Positions 43,350 to 52,798 of a stretch of 64,000 nt of DNA are shown piece by piece. The notes under the pieces were generated by a model. The model saw only the letters and a program-made list of their open reading frames with translations. It did not search any database and had not been told where the DNA came from. How positions within the stretch are numbered: position 1 is the stretch's first letter; every line of letters starts with the position of its first letter. Origin of the DNA: CALFXN01 sp937957815 (lineage in GTDB: Bacteria; Synergistota; Synergistia; Synergistales; Aminobacteriaceae); the NCBI GenBank assembly GCA_036788195.1, contig DAIQNX010000010.1, positions 25,573 to 89,572 of the forward strand, in the 5' to 3' direction. The translations under genes were made by a program, and so were the position numbers.

Positions 43350-44389
43350 CACTCCGCATCTTCCATTCCGAGCGTCGAGGCGCGGAGACGCTTGTCGGAG
43401 AAGACGTCCTTCTTCGGACCGAAACGCCGCCGATGCCATTCCCAGGCGGTCCGGACGATATCTTCGATCGCCGGAAACGCGCGTTTCCACCCGAGCGTCC
43501 GTTCGGCCCTCTTCGAGGAGGCGACGAGAACTGCCGGATCTCCGCTCCGACGCCCGGCCTCGGCGACCGGAACCGGATGCCCCGTTACGGCGCGGACGGT
43601 ATCGATGACCTCGCGGACCGAATACCCCGTTCCATTCCCGAGGTTGAACGCCTCGCATCCGCCCTTTCCCTTCAGGAGGCGTTCGAGCGCGCTCACGTGG
43701 GCCGATGCGAGGTCGCTCACGTGGACGTAGTCCCGGATACAGGTTCCGTCCTTCGTCGGGTAATCCGTTCCGAAGAGCGTCGCGACGTCGCGACGGCCGA
43801 GCGCAACGTCGAGAAGGACCGGGATCAGATGCGTCTCCGGCTCGTGATGCTCTCCCGTCCGCCTGAGGACGTCGGCTCCTGCCGCGTTGAAGTACCGCAG
43901 CGAGACGCTCTTCAGGCCGAACGCGTCGTGGAAGCGCCTGAACGCCGTTTCGACGAAGGCCTTGCTCTCCCCGTAGGGGTTCGCAGGAGCGAGCGGTGCG
44001 TCTTCCGTGATGACCGTCGTATCCGGCTCGCCATAGACAGCCGCCGACGACGAAAAGACGAGGCGCTTCACGCCGTGGGCCTTCATGACTTCGAGAAGCG
44101 CCAGCGTCCCCGCGACGTTGACGTCGTAGTACTCGTCGGGCCGTTCCATCGATTCGCCGACGAGCGAACGGGCCGCGAAGTGGACGACGCCATCGATCGG
44201 GTGCGCCCGGAAAACCGCGTCGAGCGCGTTCCGGCTGCGGATGTCTCCTTCGACGAAGACGGCCCCGAACGCGAGGTCGCGATGTCCGCGGCTCAGATCG
44301 TCGTAGACGACGACGCCGTGCCCCGCCGCGATGAGCGCGAGGCTCGCCGCACTTCCGATGTACCCTGCACCGCCGGTGACGAGGATCAT
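43349..44389 (-). CDS. galE: UDP-glucose 4-epimerase
   Basis: The 346-residue SDR-type epimerase has MILVTGGAGYIGSAASLALI at the N-terminus, VVHFAARSLVGESMERPDEY, the catalytic Ser in VFSSSAAVYGEP, YGESK (YxxxK) and LRYFNAAGADV, as in GalE. It interconverts UDP-glucose and UDP-galactose. ATG at 44389 is chosen since GGGAG lies 7-8 bases upstream; an ATG two codons earlier touches the ribosome site. It probably supplies the sugar nucleotide for the glycosyltransferase downstream. Confidence 0.93.
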   Translation of the reverse strand: MILVTGGAGYIGSAASLALIAAGHGVVVYDDLSRGHRDLAFGAVFVEGDIRSRNALDAVFRAHPIDGVVHFAARSLVGESMERPDEYYDVNVAGTLALLEVMKAHGVKRLVFSSSAAVYGEPDTTVITEDAPLAPANPYGESKAFVETAFRRFHDAFGLKSVSLRYFNAAGADVLRRTGEHHEPETHLIPVLLDVALGRRDVATLFGTDYPTKDGTCIRDYVHVSDLASAHVSALERLLKGKGGCEAFNLGNGTGYSVREVIDTVRAVTGHPVPVAEAGRRSGDPAVLVASSKRAERTLGWKRAFPAIEDIVRTAWEWHRRRFGPKKDVFSDKRLRASTLGMEDAE

Positions 44390-44582
44390 GGTCATTCTCC
44401 CTTCGTGACGGACCTTCGGCCGTTTCTGCGGAACCGTAGTCAATCCTACGGCAGGATGCGCTTTCGGGCAATGGGATGACGCGACGCTTTCGTCCGTCCG
44501 GGCGTGGTATCCGCGAGGGGCGTTGCTGTAGAATGATGCGCGGACGCCTGCATTCCAATTCTCCTGACGCGGAGGAATCACG

Positions 44583-45926
44583 ATGACACATACCGTTGCG
44601 GTCGTCGGGGCCGGAATCACCGGACTCGCCGCCGCCTTCGACCTGATCGCCGGAGGGGACGCCGTCACGCTGTTCGACGTCTCTCCGGAAACCGGAGGAC
44701 TGGCCTTCGACGTTCCGTGCGGGCACGGGCGCGTCGAGGCGTTCTACCGCCATATCTTCACGAGCGACACGAACATCCTGGACCTCGCGGCTGAGCTCGG
44801 TCTCGGCGGATCCATCCGCTGGCACGAACCGGACAACGCCGTCGCGCTCCCCGGCCCCGGAGGAAAGACGACCCTCCATCCGTTCACGACCCCCGGAGAC
44901 CTGCTGCGTTTCTCGCCGCTTTCAATCGTCGGACGTCTCCGGCTCGGGATCTCGGTGCTCGGCGCGAAGCGCGTACGCGACTGGCGGGCGCTCGAAGGGA
45001 AAACCGCGCGTGACTGGGTGGTCCGGACCGCGGGACGCGACGTCTGGCGCACGGTCTGGGAGCCGCTGATGCGCTCGAAGTTCGACGACGACGCCGACGA
45101 CGTGTCGGCCGTCTGGCTCTGGAACAAGCTTGCGCTGCGCGGACACACCCGCTCCTCGGGGATGAAGTCGGAACTTCTCGGCTACATGGACGGAGGATTC
45201 GGCCGCATCGCGCTCTCGCTGACCGACCGGATCCGAACGGGTGGGGGAACGGTCGCGACCGGAACGACCGTCGACCGGATCGAACGGGTGGAAGACGGCC
45301 GTCTTTCGATTGCGGCGACGGGGCCGAACGGTTCAGGCGCCCGGATCTTCGACCGCGTTCTCTGGACCGCGGCTCCGTCGCTCTTGGCCGACGCGATGCC
45401 GGCCCTGCCACCGGATGCCGCGCGCGTCCTCCGCGGCGTCCGCTACAAGGCGAACGTCTGCGCCCTGCTCGAACTGTCGCGGCCGCTTTCGTCCCGCTAC
45501 TGGATTTCGGTCGCCGACCCCTCGATCCCGTTCGTCGCCGTCATCGAACACACGAACCTCGTCGGAACGGAACCGTACGGACGGCACATCGTCTACCTGA
45601 GCCGCTACCTCGACGCGTCGAAGCGACTTTTCACGGCGACGGACGGCGACGTTCTCGATTGTTTCATGGCCGCGTTGCAGCGCATCGCTCCCGGGTTCGA
45701 CCCCGCGACGGTCCTCTCCGCGCGCGTCACGCGTGCGCGCTACGCCCAACCCGTAATCCCACGCGGCTATTCGGACAGGATCCCCCCGTTCGACCCCGCT
45801 CCCGGGAGCCCGATCTTCCTCGCCTCGATGCCGCAGATCTACCCCGAGGACCGCGGAATGAACTACGCCGTCCGGATCGGCCGCGAGGCCGCTGCGAGAA
45901 TGCTTTCGCCGGAGGGGCCGCGATGA
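44583..45926 (+). CDS. FAD-dependent amine-oxidase/PPOX-like oxidoreductase
   Basis: The 447-residue protein starts with a dinucleotide-binding motif VAVVGAGITGLAAAFDLIAG and an acidic residue in VTLFDVSPETGGL. It ends with the FAD-contact region NYAVRIGREAAARM. It resembles NAD(P)/FAD proteins annotated as protoporphyrinogen-oxidase-like or UDP-galactopyranose-mutase-like in polysaccharide clusters. CGGAGGAATCACG precedes the ATG. The stop overlaps the start of the DUF2298 gene (ATGA). Function is most likely in the glycan or lipid-sugar pathway of this locus; exact reaction unknown. Confidence 0.78.
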   Translation: MTHTVAVVGAGITGLAAAFDLIAGGDAVTLFDVSPETGGLAFDVPCGHGRVEAFYRHIFTSDTNILDLAAELGLGGSIRWHEPDNAVALPGPGGKTTLHPFTTPGDLLRFSPLSIVGRLRLGISVLGAKRVRDWRALEGKTARDWVVRTAGRDVWRTVWEPLMRSKFDDDADDVSAVWLWNKLALRGHTRSSGMKSELLGYMDGGFGRIALSLTDRIRTGGGTVATGTTVDRIERVEDGRLSIAATGPNGSGARIFDRVLWTAAPSLLADAMPALPPDAARVLRGVRYKANVCALLELSRPLSSRYWISVADPSIPFVAVIEHTNLVGTEPYGRHIVYLSRYLDASKRLFTATDGDVLDCFMAALQRIAPGFDPATVLSARVTRARYAQPVIPRGYSDRIPPFDPAPGSPIFLASMPQIYPEDRGMNYAVRIGREAAARMLSPEGPR

Positions 45927-48127
45927 GCGACTACCCCGCCCTGCTGAAGCTCCTCTTCGCCGGAGAATACGGAGTCTGGTTCCTGAAGTGGTGGGGCGCG
46001 ATCGTCCTGCTCGGACTGATCGCCGCGCCGCTCACGCGCGTCTTCATGGGGAGCCTTTCCGACCACGGCTATCCGTTCGCGCGCGTGACCGGATGGCTTC
46101 TCCCGGCGCTCGGGGTCTTTCTCGCGTCGATCCTCCGCGTCCTTCCGTTCACGCGTCAGACGATCCTTCTCTCGGTCGCGGCCCTCGCGATCCTTTCGCT
46201 CGCCGCGGCGTTCGCGACGGCGCGCCGCGAGGGACTCCGGTCCTGCTTCCCGTCCCTTTCCGCGATCCTGACGACCGAATACCTTTTCCTGATCTGCCTC
46301 GCGGGATGGGCGTTCGTACGGAGCTTCCGCCCCGACATCGAAGGGCTCGAGAAATTCATGGATTTCGGGTTCGTCAACGCCGCGCTGCGCGCGGAATGGA
46401 TGCCCCCCGTCGACATGTGGCTCGCGGGGGAACCGATCAACTACTACTATTTCGGGCACTATCTGACGGCGTTCATGATCCGTCTCACGGGAGTCCCTCC
46501 CGAGGTCGGCTACAACCTCATGATCGCGACGCTGTTCGCGCTCGCCTTCACGCTCGCGTTCTCCCTCGGGGCGAACCTCGCCGCGCGGTTCCTTTCCGAC
46601 AGACCGCGGCTCGCGACGATCGCCGGGCTTCTCGCGGGCTGCCTTCTCGCGCTCGGCGGCAACCTTCACGGCTTCATCTTCGGCGATCTGCTCCCCGTCC
46701 TGAAGGAGCGGGGATACGTGTCCCTCGAACTGAAACCGTACCACTATCCCGACGCGACGCGCTTCATCGGATACTACCCGAAGGAGACCGACGACAGGAC
46801 GATTCACGAGTTCCCGTCCTACTCGTTCGTCGTCTCCGATCTCCACGGGCACGTCCTCGATATCCCGGTCGTCCTGACAGCGATCGCCTGCTGCCTCGCA
46901 GCCGTTCTCGCGCGACGGAGGCGACCGGGCGACTCTTCCGCGCGCGCTCCGGCGATCGAACCGGCGGAGTGGCTTCTCGCGCCGCTCCTTTCGGTCATCT
47001 GGATGACGAACTCGTGGGATTTCCCGATCGTCGCGGGAGTCGCGACGGGGAGCATGCTCCTCGCGCGCCTCGCCGTCCGCCCGACGGCCCGGTCCGCGAT
47101 CGATGGTCTCGCCGCCGCCATGATCGTCGTCCTCTGCTCGGTTCTCCTGAGCGTCCCGTTCACGCTCCACTTCGTCAACATCACGCAGGGGATTCACGCC
47201 GTCATGTCGCGCAGCCCCCTCTGGCAGCTCGCCGTACTCTGGGGGTATCAGGGCTTCTTCGTCGTCTCACTCCTTATCTTTCTGGCCGTCAGAAGCGTCG
47301 CGATCCTCCGCGAGAGGGATACGCCCGGACGGATTCCCGCCCTCCTGACGCGCCACGAGCCCGAGGATCTCTTCATTCTCGGACTCGCCGCCGCCGGAGC
47401 GCTTCTCGTGCTCCTCCCCGAGCTCATCTACGTGAAGGATATCTACGGAACGACCTATCATCGGTCGAACACGATGTTCAAGCTCACGTATCACGCGTTC
47501 ATGCTCCTCGCGATCGTCTCCGCGTACACGGCGGTCCGCGTCCCGGCACACTTTCACGGGTGGAAGGGACTCGCGGCCGGACTCGTCGTCGCGTGCGTCG
47601 CGATTCTCCCGATGACGTATCCATGGAAGGCGATGAACGGCTTCTACGCGCGCCCCACACCTGCGAACTACAAACGCCTCGACGGACTCGCCTTCCTGCC
47701 CGCAGACGAGCGCGACGCGATCCGCCGGCTGAACGACACCGTCCGCGGAAATCCGGTCGTTCTCGAATCGGACGGGGACAGCTACACGCTTTTCGGGCGA
47801 ATTTCCATGGCCACCGGCTTGCCGACGCTCCTCGGATGGTTCGCGCACGAATGGCTCTGGCGCGGTTCTCCCGATATCCCCCAGAAACGCAGCGCCGACG
47901 TTCGGTCCGTCTACGAAGCGACGACGCCGGACGCCGCAAGAAGGATTCTCGACGCCTACGGGGTCACCCACATCGTCCTCGGCGAACGGGAGCGATCGCG
48001 CTTTCCCAGAATGAAGGAATCCGTCGTCCGATCACTGGGAGAAACGATCTTCCGCTCGGGAAACACCGAGATCCTGCGCGTGACGTCAGGTCCCGCCCCG
48101 GACCCGAAAGGGGCACAGACGCAGTGA
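45923..48127 (+). CDS. DUF2298 (YYY-type) polytopic membrane protein
   Basis: The 734-residue protein has about 14 hydrophobic spans. The DUF2298 hallmark lies near residues 145-180: MDFGFVNAALRAEWMPPVDM, then WLAGEPINYYYFGHYLTAFM with the YYY triplet. The later DLHGHVLDIPVV and IYVKDIYGTTYHRSNTMFKL are also typical. The architecture resembles GT-C glycosyltransferases that use lipid-linked sugars. Its place beside galE and a GT2 polyprenyl-sugar synthase supports that idea, which is inference. It overlaps the upstream FAD gene (ATGA) and the downstream kinase (GTGA). Confidence 0.85.
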   Translation: MSDYPALLKLLFAGEYGVWFLKWWGAIVLLGLIAAPLTRVFMGSLSDHGYPFARVTGWLLPALGVFLASILRVLPFTRQTILLSVAALAILSLAAAFATARREGLRSCFPSLSAILTTEYLFLICLAGWAFVRSFRPDIEGLEKFMDFGFVNAALRAEWMPPVDMWLAGEPINYYYFGHYLTAFMIRLTGVPPEVGYNLMIATLFALAFTLAFSLGANLAARFLSDRPRLATIAGLLAGCLLALGGNLHGFIFGDLLPVLKERGYVSLELKPYHYPDATRFIGYYPKETDDRTIHEFPSYSFVVSDLHGHVLDIPVVLTAIACCLAAVLARRRRPGDSSARAPAIEPAEWLLAPLLSVIWMTNSWDFPIVAGVATGSMLLARLAVRPTARSAIDGLAAAMIVVLCSVLLSVPFTLHFVNITQGIHAVMSRSPLWQLAVLWGYQGFFVVSLLIFLAVRSVAILRERDTPGRIPALLTRHEPEDLFILGLAAAGALLVLLPELIYVKDIYGTTYHRSNTMFKLTYHAFMLLAIVSAYTAVRVPAHFHGWKGLAAGLVVACVAILPMTYPWKAMNGFYARPTPANYKRLDGLAFLPADERDAIRRLNDTVRGNPVVLESDGDSYTLFGRISMATGLPTLLGWFAHEWLWRGSPDIPQKRSADVRSVYEATTPDAARRILDAYGVTHIVLGERERSRFPRMKESVVRSLGETIFRSGNTEILRVTSGPAPDPKGAQTQ

Positions 48128-50154
48128 CGCCGGATTCAGCCCCACATTCCCTCTGGAACGAGATCCCGGCGATGCTCTGGCGGACCGACAGTCGTTTCAG
48201 GCTCGTATCCGTCAGCAGGACGGCCGCGGAATACATGGGATTGTCCCTTGGGGACGACCTCGACGGACAGTTCGCCGGATGTGTGCATCCCGACGACAGC
48301 GAACGGGTCCGCGACCGTTTCGCGAACCCCGGGAATCTGCGGGAGTCCTTTCGGTGTACATTCCGCGTTCGCCCCGCGATCGGAACGAATGCGGAGTACC
48401 GCCGGATCCTCGAAAACGGGGCCCCCTTTTTCGGATCGGATGGAGAATTCCGAGGCTTTGCGGGGCTCTGGAGCGACATCACCGAACAGGTCGAAAACGA
48501 ACGTCTGCTCAGGGAACTCGACGAGACTCTCGAGCTGCGCGTCCATGAGCGCACCGCGACGCTCAACCGGACGATCCGGGTGCTCGAACGCGAGGTCCGC
48601 GAAAACGCGGTCCTCGGCGAGGTGCTTCGCGTGTCGCGCGACGCCGCCGAGAAGGCCAGTGCGGCGAAGTCCGAATTTCTTTCCAATATGAGCCACGAAA
48701 TCCGCACGCCGCTCAACACGATCATCGGAATGACCACGCTCGCCCTGCGCGACACCAGGGAGCCGAAGACGCGCAGGGCGCTCGAGGCCGTGAAAACGGC
48801 CTCCCTGCACCTGATGGAGCTCGTCAACGACGTCCTGGACTACTCCCGGATCGAAGCCGGCAGAATGGACATCCGGGGCCGCGCCTTCATGCTCCGCGCA
48901 CTCGTCGACGAGGTTCTCGATATCGTCACGCCGCAAGCCATCCGCAAGGGAATCGCCGTGACGGTCCGCGTCGATCCGGAAACCCCGGACTATATCCGAT
49001 GCGATCCGCTCCGCCTTCGCCAGATTCTGCTCAATGTCCTCGGCAACGCCGTCAAGTTCACCGAAAAGGGGCGAATCTCCCTCCGCGTGGAACTCGGCGA
49101 AACCTTCCCGGACGGAACCGACCTCGAGTTCGAAGTCGGGGACACGGGGCCGGGAATCGACCCCGTGAAGCTGTCGTCGCTTTTCAATCCGTTCTCGCCG
49201 CTCGACGTCTCCCCTTCGAAACACTACTCGGGAACCGGTCTCGGACTCGCGATCAGCAAACGTCTCGCGGAAGCCATGAACGGCCGGATCGACGTCTCGA
49301 GCGTCTCCGGAAACGGAACGACGGTCAGATTCTCGGTTCGCTGCACGCTTATCGATCCACGCGACGACCGCAACGTCTCCGGAACGACCGTGACATTCGC
49401 GGACGTCGATTCAGGAGAGAAGCTCAGGGTTCTCGTCCTGGACGACGATCCGTTCGGCCGAGCAGTCGTCGGGGGATATCTCGAGGAGACCGGATGGACG
49501 GTCGACAGCGCGTCCACGGGACAGGAAGCCCTCGAACTCCACGAAAAACGCCCGTACGACCTGATCCTGACCGATATCCAGCTTCCAGGGATGGATGGAT
49601 TCCTGACCGCGCGAAAACTGCGGAACATCGACGGGAAACGTGGGCACAGGACGCTCATCGTCGCCCTGACCGCCTACGCGATGGAGGGGGACCGGGAACG
49701 CTGCCTCTCGGAGGGAATGGACGGATACCTCTCGAAACCCGTCGTCCCGGGGACGCTCTTCGAAACGCTCCGTCCCCTGCTGGCGAAGCGCGCCCCGGCC
49801 GCGAGCGCCGCGATTCCGTCCTTCCTTCGCAACGACGGAATGTTCTTCGTTCAATTGATCGACACGTTCCTCTCCGAAATGACGCTTCTCCGGCGCGAGC
49901 TCGACGAGGCTCGGAATAGCGACGATACGGATCGCCTCGCCTTCGTGTGCCACAGGATACGCGGAAGCGCCTCGTATCTCGATCTCCACGTCTGCGCGGA
50001 ACTCGCGGAACGCGCCGAAAGGGCCGCAGCGGAGGGAGAAACCGACCGGCTCTCGGAGATCCTCTCTTCGCTGGCTCCCAGGATCGACGAGGCGATCGCG
50101 ATGGCCCGGAAGATGCGGGATGAGGTCGAATCTCCGGAAGGAAGGGAGGAATAG
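48124..50154 (+). CDS. Hybrid sensor histidine kinase (PAS-HisKA-HATPase-REC-Hpt)
   Basis: The 676-residue cytosolic protein starts at a GTG overlapping the preceding stop. Domains in order: PAS (about 5-125), a coiled coil (130-180), HisKA with FLSNMSHEIRTPLNTIIGMT (His near 195), HATPase with NVLGNAVKFTEKGRISLRV, DTGPGIDPVKL and SGTGLGLAISKRL, a receiver with LVLDDDP and ILTDIQLPGMDGFL (phospho-Asp), and a C-terminal Hpt domain whose His is in VCHRIRGSASYLDLH. No membrane span, so it reads a cytoplasmic signal. The phosphorelay likely ends on the response regulator encoded three bases downstream. Confidence 0.93.
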   Translation: MTPDSAPHSLWNEIPAMLWRTDSRFRLVSVSRTAAEYMGLSLGDDLDGQFAGCVHPDDSERVRDRFANPGNLRESFRCTFRVRPAIGTNAEYRRILENGAPFFGSDGEFRGFAGLWSDITEQVENERLLRELDETLELRVHERTATLNRTIRVLEREVRENAVLGEVLRVSRDAAEKASAAKSEFLSNMSHEIRTPLNTIIGMTTLALRDTREPKTRRALEAVKTASLHLMELVNDVLDYSRIEAGRMDIRGRAFMLRALVDEVLDIVTPQAIRKGIAVTVRVDPETPDYIRCDPLRLRQILLNVLGNAVKFTEKGRISLRVELGETFPDGTDLEFEVGDTGPGIDPVKLSSLFNPFSPLDVSPSKHYSGTGLGLAISKRLAEAMNGRIDVSSVSGNGTTVRFSVRCTLIDPRDDRNVSGTTVTFADVDSGEKLRVLVLDDDPFGRAVVGGYLEETGWTVDSASTGQEALELHEKRPYDLILTDIQLPGMDGFLTARKLRNIDGKRGHRTLIVALTAYAMEGDRERCLSEGMDGYLSKPVVPGTLFETLRPLLAKRAPAASAAIPSFLRNDGMFFVQLIDTFLSEMTLLRRELDEARNSDDTDRLAFVCHRIRGSASYLDLHVCAELAERAERAAAEGETDRLSEILSSLAPRIDEAIAMARKMRDEVESPEGREE

Positions 50155-50157
50155 CGA

Positions 50158-50844
50158 ATGCGATACCGGGTGCTTATCTGCGAAGATGACCCAATGGTGG
50201 TTTCGATCAACGAAAAGTACCTCTCCTGCCTCGAGGGGTTCGAAGTCGCGGGGCGGTTTCCGGACGGAGCCGCGCTTCTCGATGCGTTTTCGCGAAGCGG
50301 CCGGGCGGACCTGATCCTGCTCGACCTCTTCCTGCCCGGGATGGACGGGCTGGAAGCGCTGCGCCAACTTCGGTTCCGAGGCTACGAGGGAGACGTGATC
50401 GTCCTGACGTCCGGCAACCGCATCGGACTCCTCCGGCGTGTATTCTGTTTCGGCGTTCTCGACTACCTCGTGAAACCCTACACGTTCGAACGGTTTTCGA
50501 CGGCGCTGGCCCTCTTCAGAACCTTTCGCCGCTCTATGGACGAGATCAATCGTTCTCCCCGGCTGACGCAGGAACTCGTCGACGGCATCATGCTCTCCTC
50601 TCCCGGGGGGGAAAACGCGGACGTCATCAGGAAGGGAATCCAGGACGCGACGCTCCGGAGCGTGCTCGACGCGCTTCGCGGGGGAGAGGCTCTCTCTTCG
50701 GACGACATCGTCGCGCGAACGTCCCTCTCACAGTCCACCGTCCGAAGGTACGTCGCCCATCTGACCCAGATGGGGCGCATCGTCGTCGAATTCGAATATC
50801 GCTCGGCGGGACGTCCCGTGAACCGGTATCGCCTGACTCCGTGA
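50158..50844 (+). CDS. CitB/DcuR-type response regulator
   Basis: The 228-residue regulator has an N-terminal receiver with acidic pocket LICEDDPMVV, phospho-acceptor in ILLDLFLPGMDGLEALRQLR and the Lys of LDYLVKPY. The C-terminal winged-helix domain (TLRSVLDALRGGEALSSDDI, TSLSQSTVRRYVAHLTQMGR) matches the CitT/DcuR/MalR family. Those regulators commonly control carboxylate transport and metabolism, which would suit the several TRAP systems nearby, but no target site is identified. It follows the kinase by three bases (ribosome site GGAAGGGAGGAA). Confidence 0.92.
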   Translation: MRYRVLICEDDPMVVSINEKYLSCLEGFEVAGRFPDGAALLDAFSRSGRADLILLDLFLPGMDGLEALRQLRFRGYEGDVIVLTSGNRIGLLRRVFCFGVLDYLVKPYTFERFSTALALFRTFRRSMDEINRSPRLTQELVDGIMLSSPGGENADVIRKGIQDATLRSVLDALRGGEALSSDDIVARTSLSQSTVRRYVAHLTQMGRIVVEFEYRSAGRPVNRYRLTP

Positions 50845-50904
50845 CGATTAATGGAGAAAAACCGCGCATCAATGGGCGGAATCGTGGGAAATAGGGCGAA
50901 AACA

Positions 50905-50934
50905 TTGCCGCCCCCTCTCCCCTTTTTCCATAAT
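50905..50934 (+). promoter_or_regulatory. Promoter of the chemoreceptor gene
   Basis: TTGCCG (50905-50910) and CATAAT (50929-50934) are 18 bases apart. The box pair lies 40 bases before the chemoreceptor ATG. No sigma-28 motility promoter is seen. Confidence 0.5.
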
Positions 50935-50974
50935 TACGGGAAACCGGCACAACGGGGAAAAAGGAGGGACCGCG

Positions 50975-52738
50975 ATGAAAATCTGCTGCACGATGCGCGT
51001 CGGAACGAAGCTGTTCGTGATGCTCGGACTCATGCTCGTCCTCATGGCGGGCATCAGCGCGACGGGATACTGGTTCAACCGGAAAAGCACCGGCACGATA
51101 AGCGACATGTACTCGAACAAGCTCGTTCCGGTCCGGCTTCTCGGAGACAACCGCACCTTCAACCGGCAACTCGAGGCGATGATGCTCACGTTGTTTCTCG
51201 TCACGAAAGAGGACGAACGCAAACACATCCTCGACGAAATGGGCGTCGTCGTCAAGAAATTCTACGAGAACCTCGAAGCATACGCGAAAACGCCGCTGGA
51301 TCCGTTCTCCACGGATACGCTCGCAAAAATCCGGAATATCCTGTCCGCATATCGCGAAAAGCGCCTCGGCATTCTCGATCTCGTCGCGCAAAACCGGTCC
51401 GCCGACGCGTACGCGCTGTACGCGAAATCCCTCGCGCCCGTCATGAAGGATCTGGCGGACGAACTCGGAACGCTCGGAGAGCACGCACGTCAACTCGCCG
51501 GAGAGCAAAACGCCGAAAACATGAGCGAAGCCGCGCTGGCGTCGAGGCTGCTCGTTATCGTCCCCATGACGGCGGCGCTCCTCGCAATCGTGCTCGGCAT
51601 TCTGACGACCCGGATGATCACCCGACCGCTGAAGCGCACCGTAGAGCTTGCGGAACGCGTCGGCGCCGGAGACCTGACCGTTTCCCGCGGGGACTTCTGC
51701 TACGACGGATCCGACGAGATCGCCGTGCTCTGCAATGCGCTCTCGAAGATGGTCCGGAATCAGGCCGATACGATGCGCCTGATCAAAAATACCGCCGAAA
51801 CCATCACGCAGGGGGCCGAAAACCTCGCCGCGCTCTCGCAGGAGACGAACGCCGCCATCGAGGAAGTCAAGGGGTCGATCGAGGAGGTCACGACTCTCTC
51901 CGAATCGAACAGCGCCGCGATCCAGCAGACCAACGCCGGCATCCAGGAAGTCGCCTCCGGGACGCAGACGGCCGCGAAATCGGCGTCCGAAGGCGCGAAC
52001 TTCGGTACGACCGTGGGAGTCATGGCGAAAGACGCCGTCGATAACGTCGGGGCTGTCATCGCCGAGATCCGCACCGTCAGCGGCAAGTCGCGGGAAAGCG
52101 TCGAAAAGATGCGGACGCTGGCCGGATCAGTCGAAGAGATCTCCTCGTTCGTCTCCGTGATCGCATCCATAGCAGACCAGACAAACCTCCTCGCGCTCAA
52201 CGCCGCGATCGAGGCGGCACGCGCCGGAGAAGCCGGACGCGGTTTCGCCGTCGTCGCCGACGAAGTCAGAAAACTCGCCGAAGAGTCCGCGAAGGCGTCG
52301 CAGCAGGTTTCCCGACTGATCGGATCGCTCCAGTCGCACGCGCAGAGCTCGATCACGGCGACCCAGCAGGCAGGGGAAATCATGAACGGCGCCATGGAAC
52401 GCGCCGAATCCTCGCAGAAAAAGCTCGGGGACGGACTCGTCGCGATCGGAAGAGTCGTCGACGTCATCCACGACCTCGCGAGCGTCGCCGAGGAGCAGGC
52501 CGCGTCGGGCGAACAGATGGCCGGGGCCATGGACACCATCTCCAAGGCGACGATCCGGATCGTCGAAATGATCGAATCCATCCGCAACGCGTCGACCGAT
52601 ACATCGAAGGCGTCGAAAGGCGTCGCCAGGGAAGCCGAGATCATGGCGACGGGGGCCGAGCGCCTCAAGGAACTGCTCTCGCGGTTCCGGATCGATCACG
52701 CGGAGCGGGGACTGGCCCCAGCGGACGTTTCACGCTAG
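50975..52738 (+). CDS. Methyl-accepting chemotaxis protein
   Basis: The 587-residue receptor has a first membrane helix at about 12-32 (KLFVMLGLMLVLMAGISATG) and a four-helix-bundle periplasmic sensor up to about 185. The second helix (VPMTAALLAIVLGILTTRMI) is followed by HAMP (TRPLKRTVELAERVGAGDLT). The cytoplasmic signalling hairpin has the conserved tip QTNLLALNAAIEAARAGEAG, then RGFAVVADEVRKLAEES. The ligand is unknown. Presence implies a chemotaxis system elsewhere. GGAGGGACCGCG precedes the ATG. Confidence 0.95.
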   Translation: MKICCTMRVGTKLFVMLGLMLVLMAGISATGYWFNRKSTGTISDMYSNKLVPVRLLGDNRTFNRQLEAMMLTLFLVTKEDERKHILDEMGVVVKKFYENLEAYAKTPLDPFSTDTLAKIRNILSAYREKRLGILDLVAQNRSADAYALYAKSLAPVMKDLADELGTLGEHARQLAGEQNAENMSEAALASRLLVIVPMTAALLAIVLGILTTRMITRPLKRTVELAERVGAGDLTVSRGDFCYDGSDEIAVLCNALSKMVRNQADTMRLIKNTAETITQGAENLAALSQETNAAIEEVKGSIEEVTTLSESNSAAIQQTNAGIQEVASGTQTAAKSASEGANFGTTVGVMAKDAVDNVGAVIAEIRTVSGKSRESVEKMRTLAGSVEEISSFVSVIASIADQTNLLALNAAIEAARAGEAGRGFAVVADEVRKLAEESAKASQQVSRLIGSLQSHAQSSITATQQAGEIMNGAMERAESSQKKLGDGLVAIGRVVDVIHDLASVAEEQAASGEQMAGAMDTISKATIRIVEMIESIRNASTDTSKASKGVAREAEIMATGAERLKELLSRFRIDHAERGLAPADVSR

Positions 52739-52742
52739 AATT

Positions 52743-52783
52743 CCGTTGCGGAGGAAGGCGTTTTCCCGCTCCTCCCGCAACGG
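52743..52783 (+). promoter_or_regulatory. Intergenic hairpin after the chemoreceptor gene
   Basis: CCGTTGCGG (52743-52751) pairs with CCGCAACGG (52775-52783), extended inward with bulges, and encloses a TTTTCC loop. It may reduce read-through into the HD-GYP gene whose ribosome site begins 6 bases later. Confidence 0.5.
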
Positions 52784-52798
52784 CAGGGGGAGTGACGC

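Noticed and set aside
45988..48123. A 1388-residue fusion upstream of the hybrid kinase in the same frame
   Set aside because: The upstream 700 codons are out-of-frame translation of the DUF2298 gene, arginine- and proline-rich with no fold; the GTG at 48124 overlaps the DUF2298 stop.
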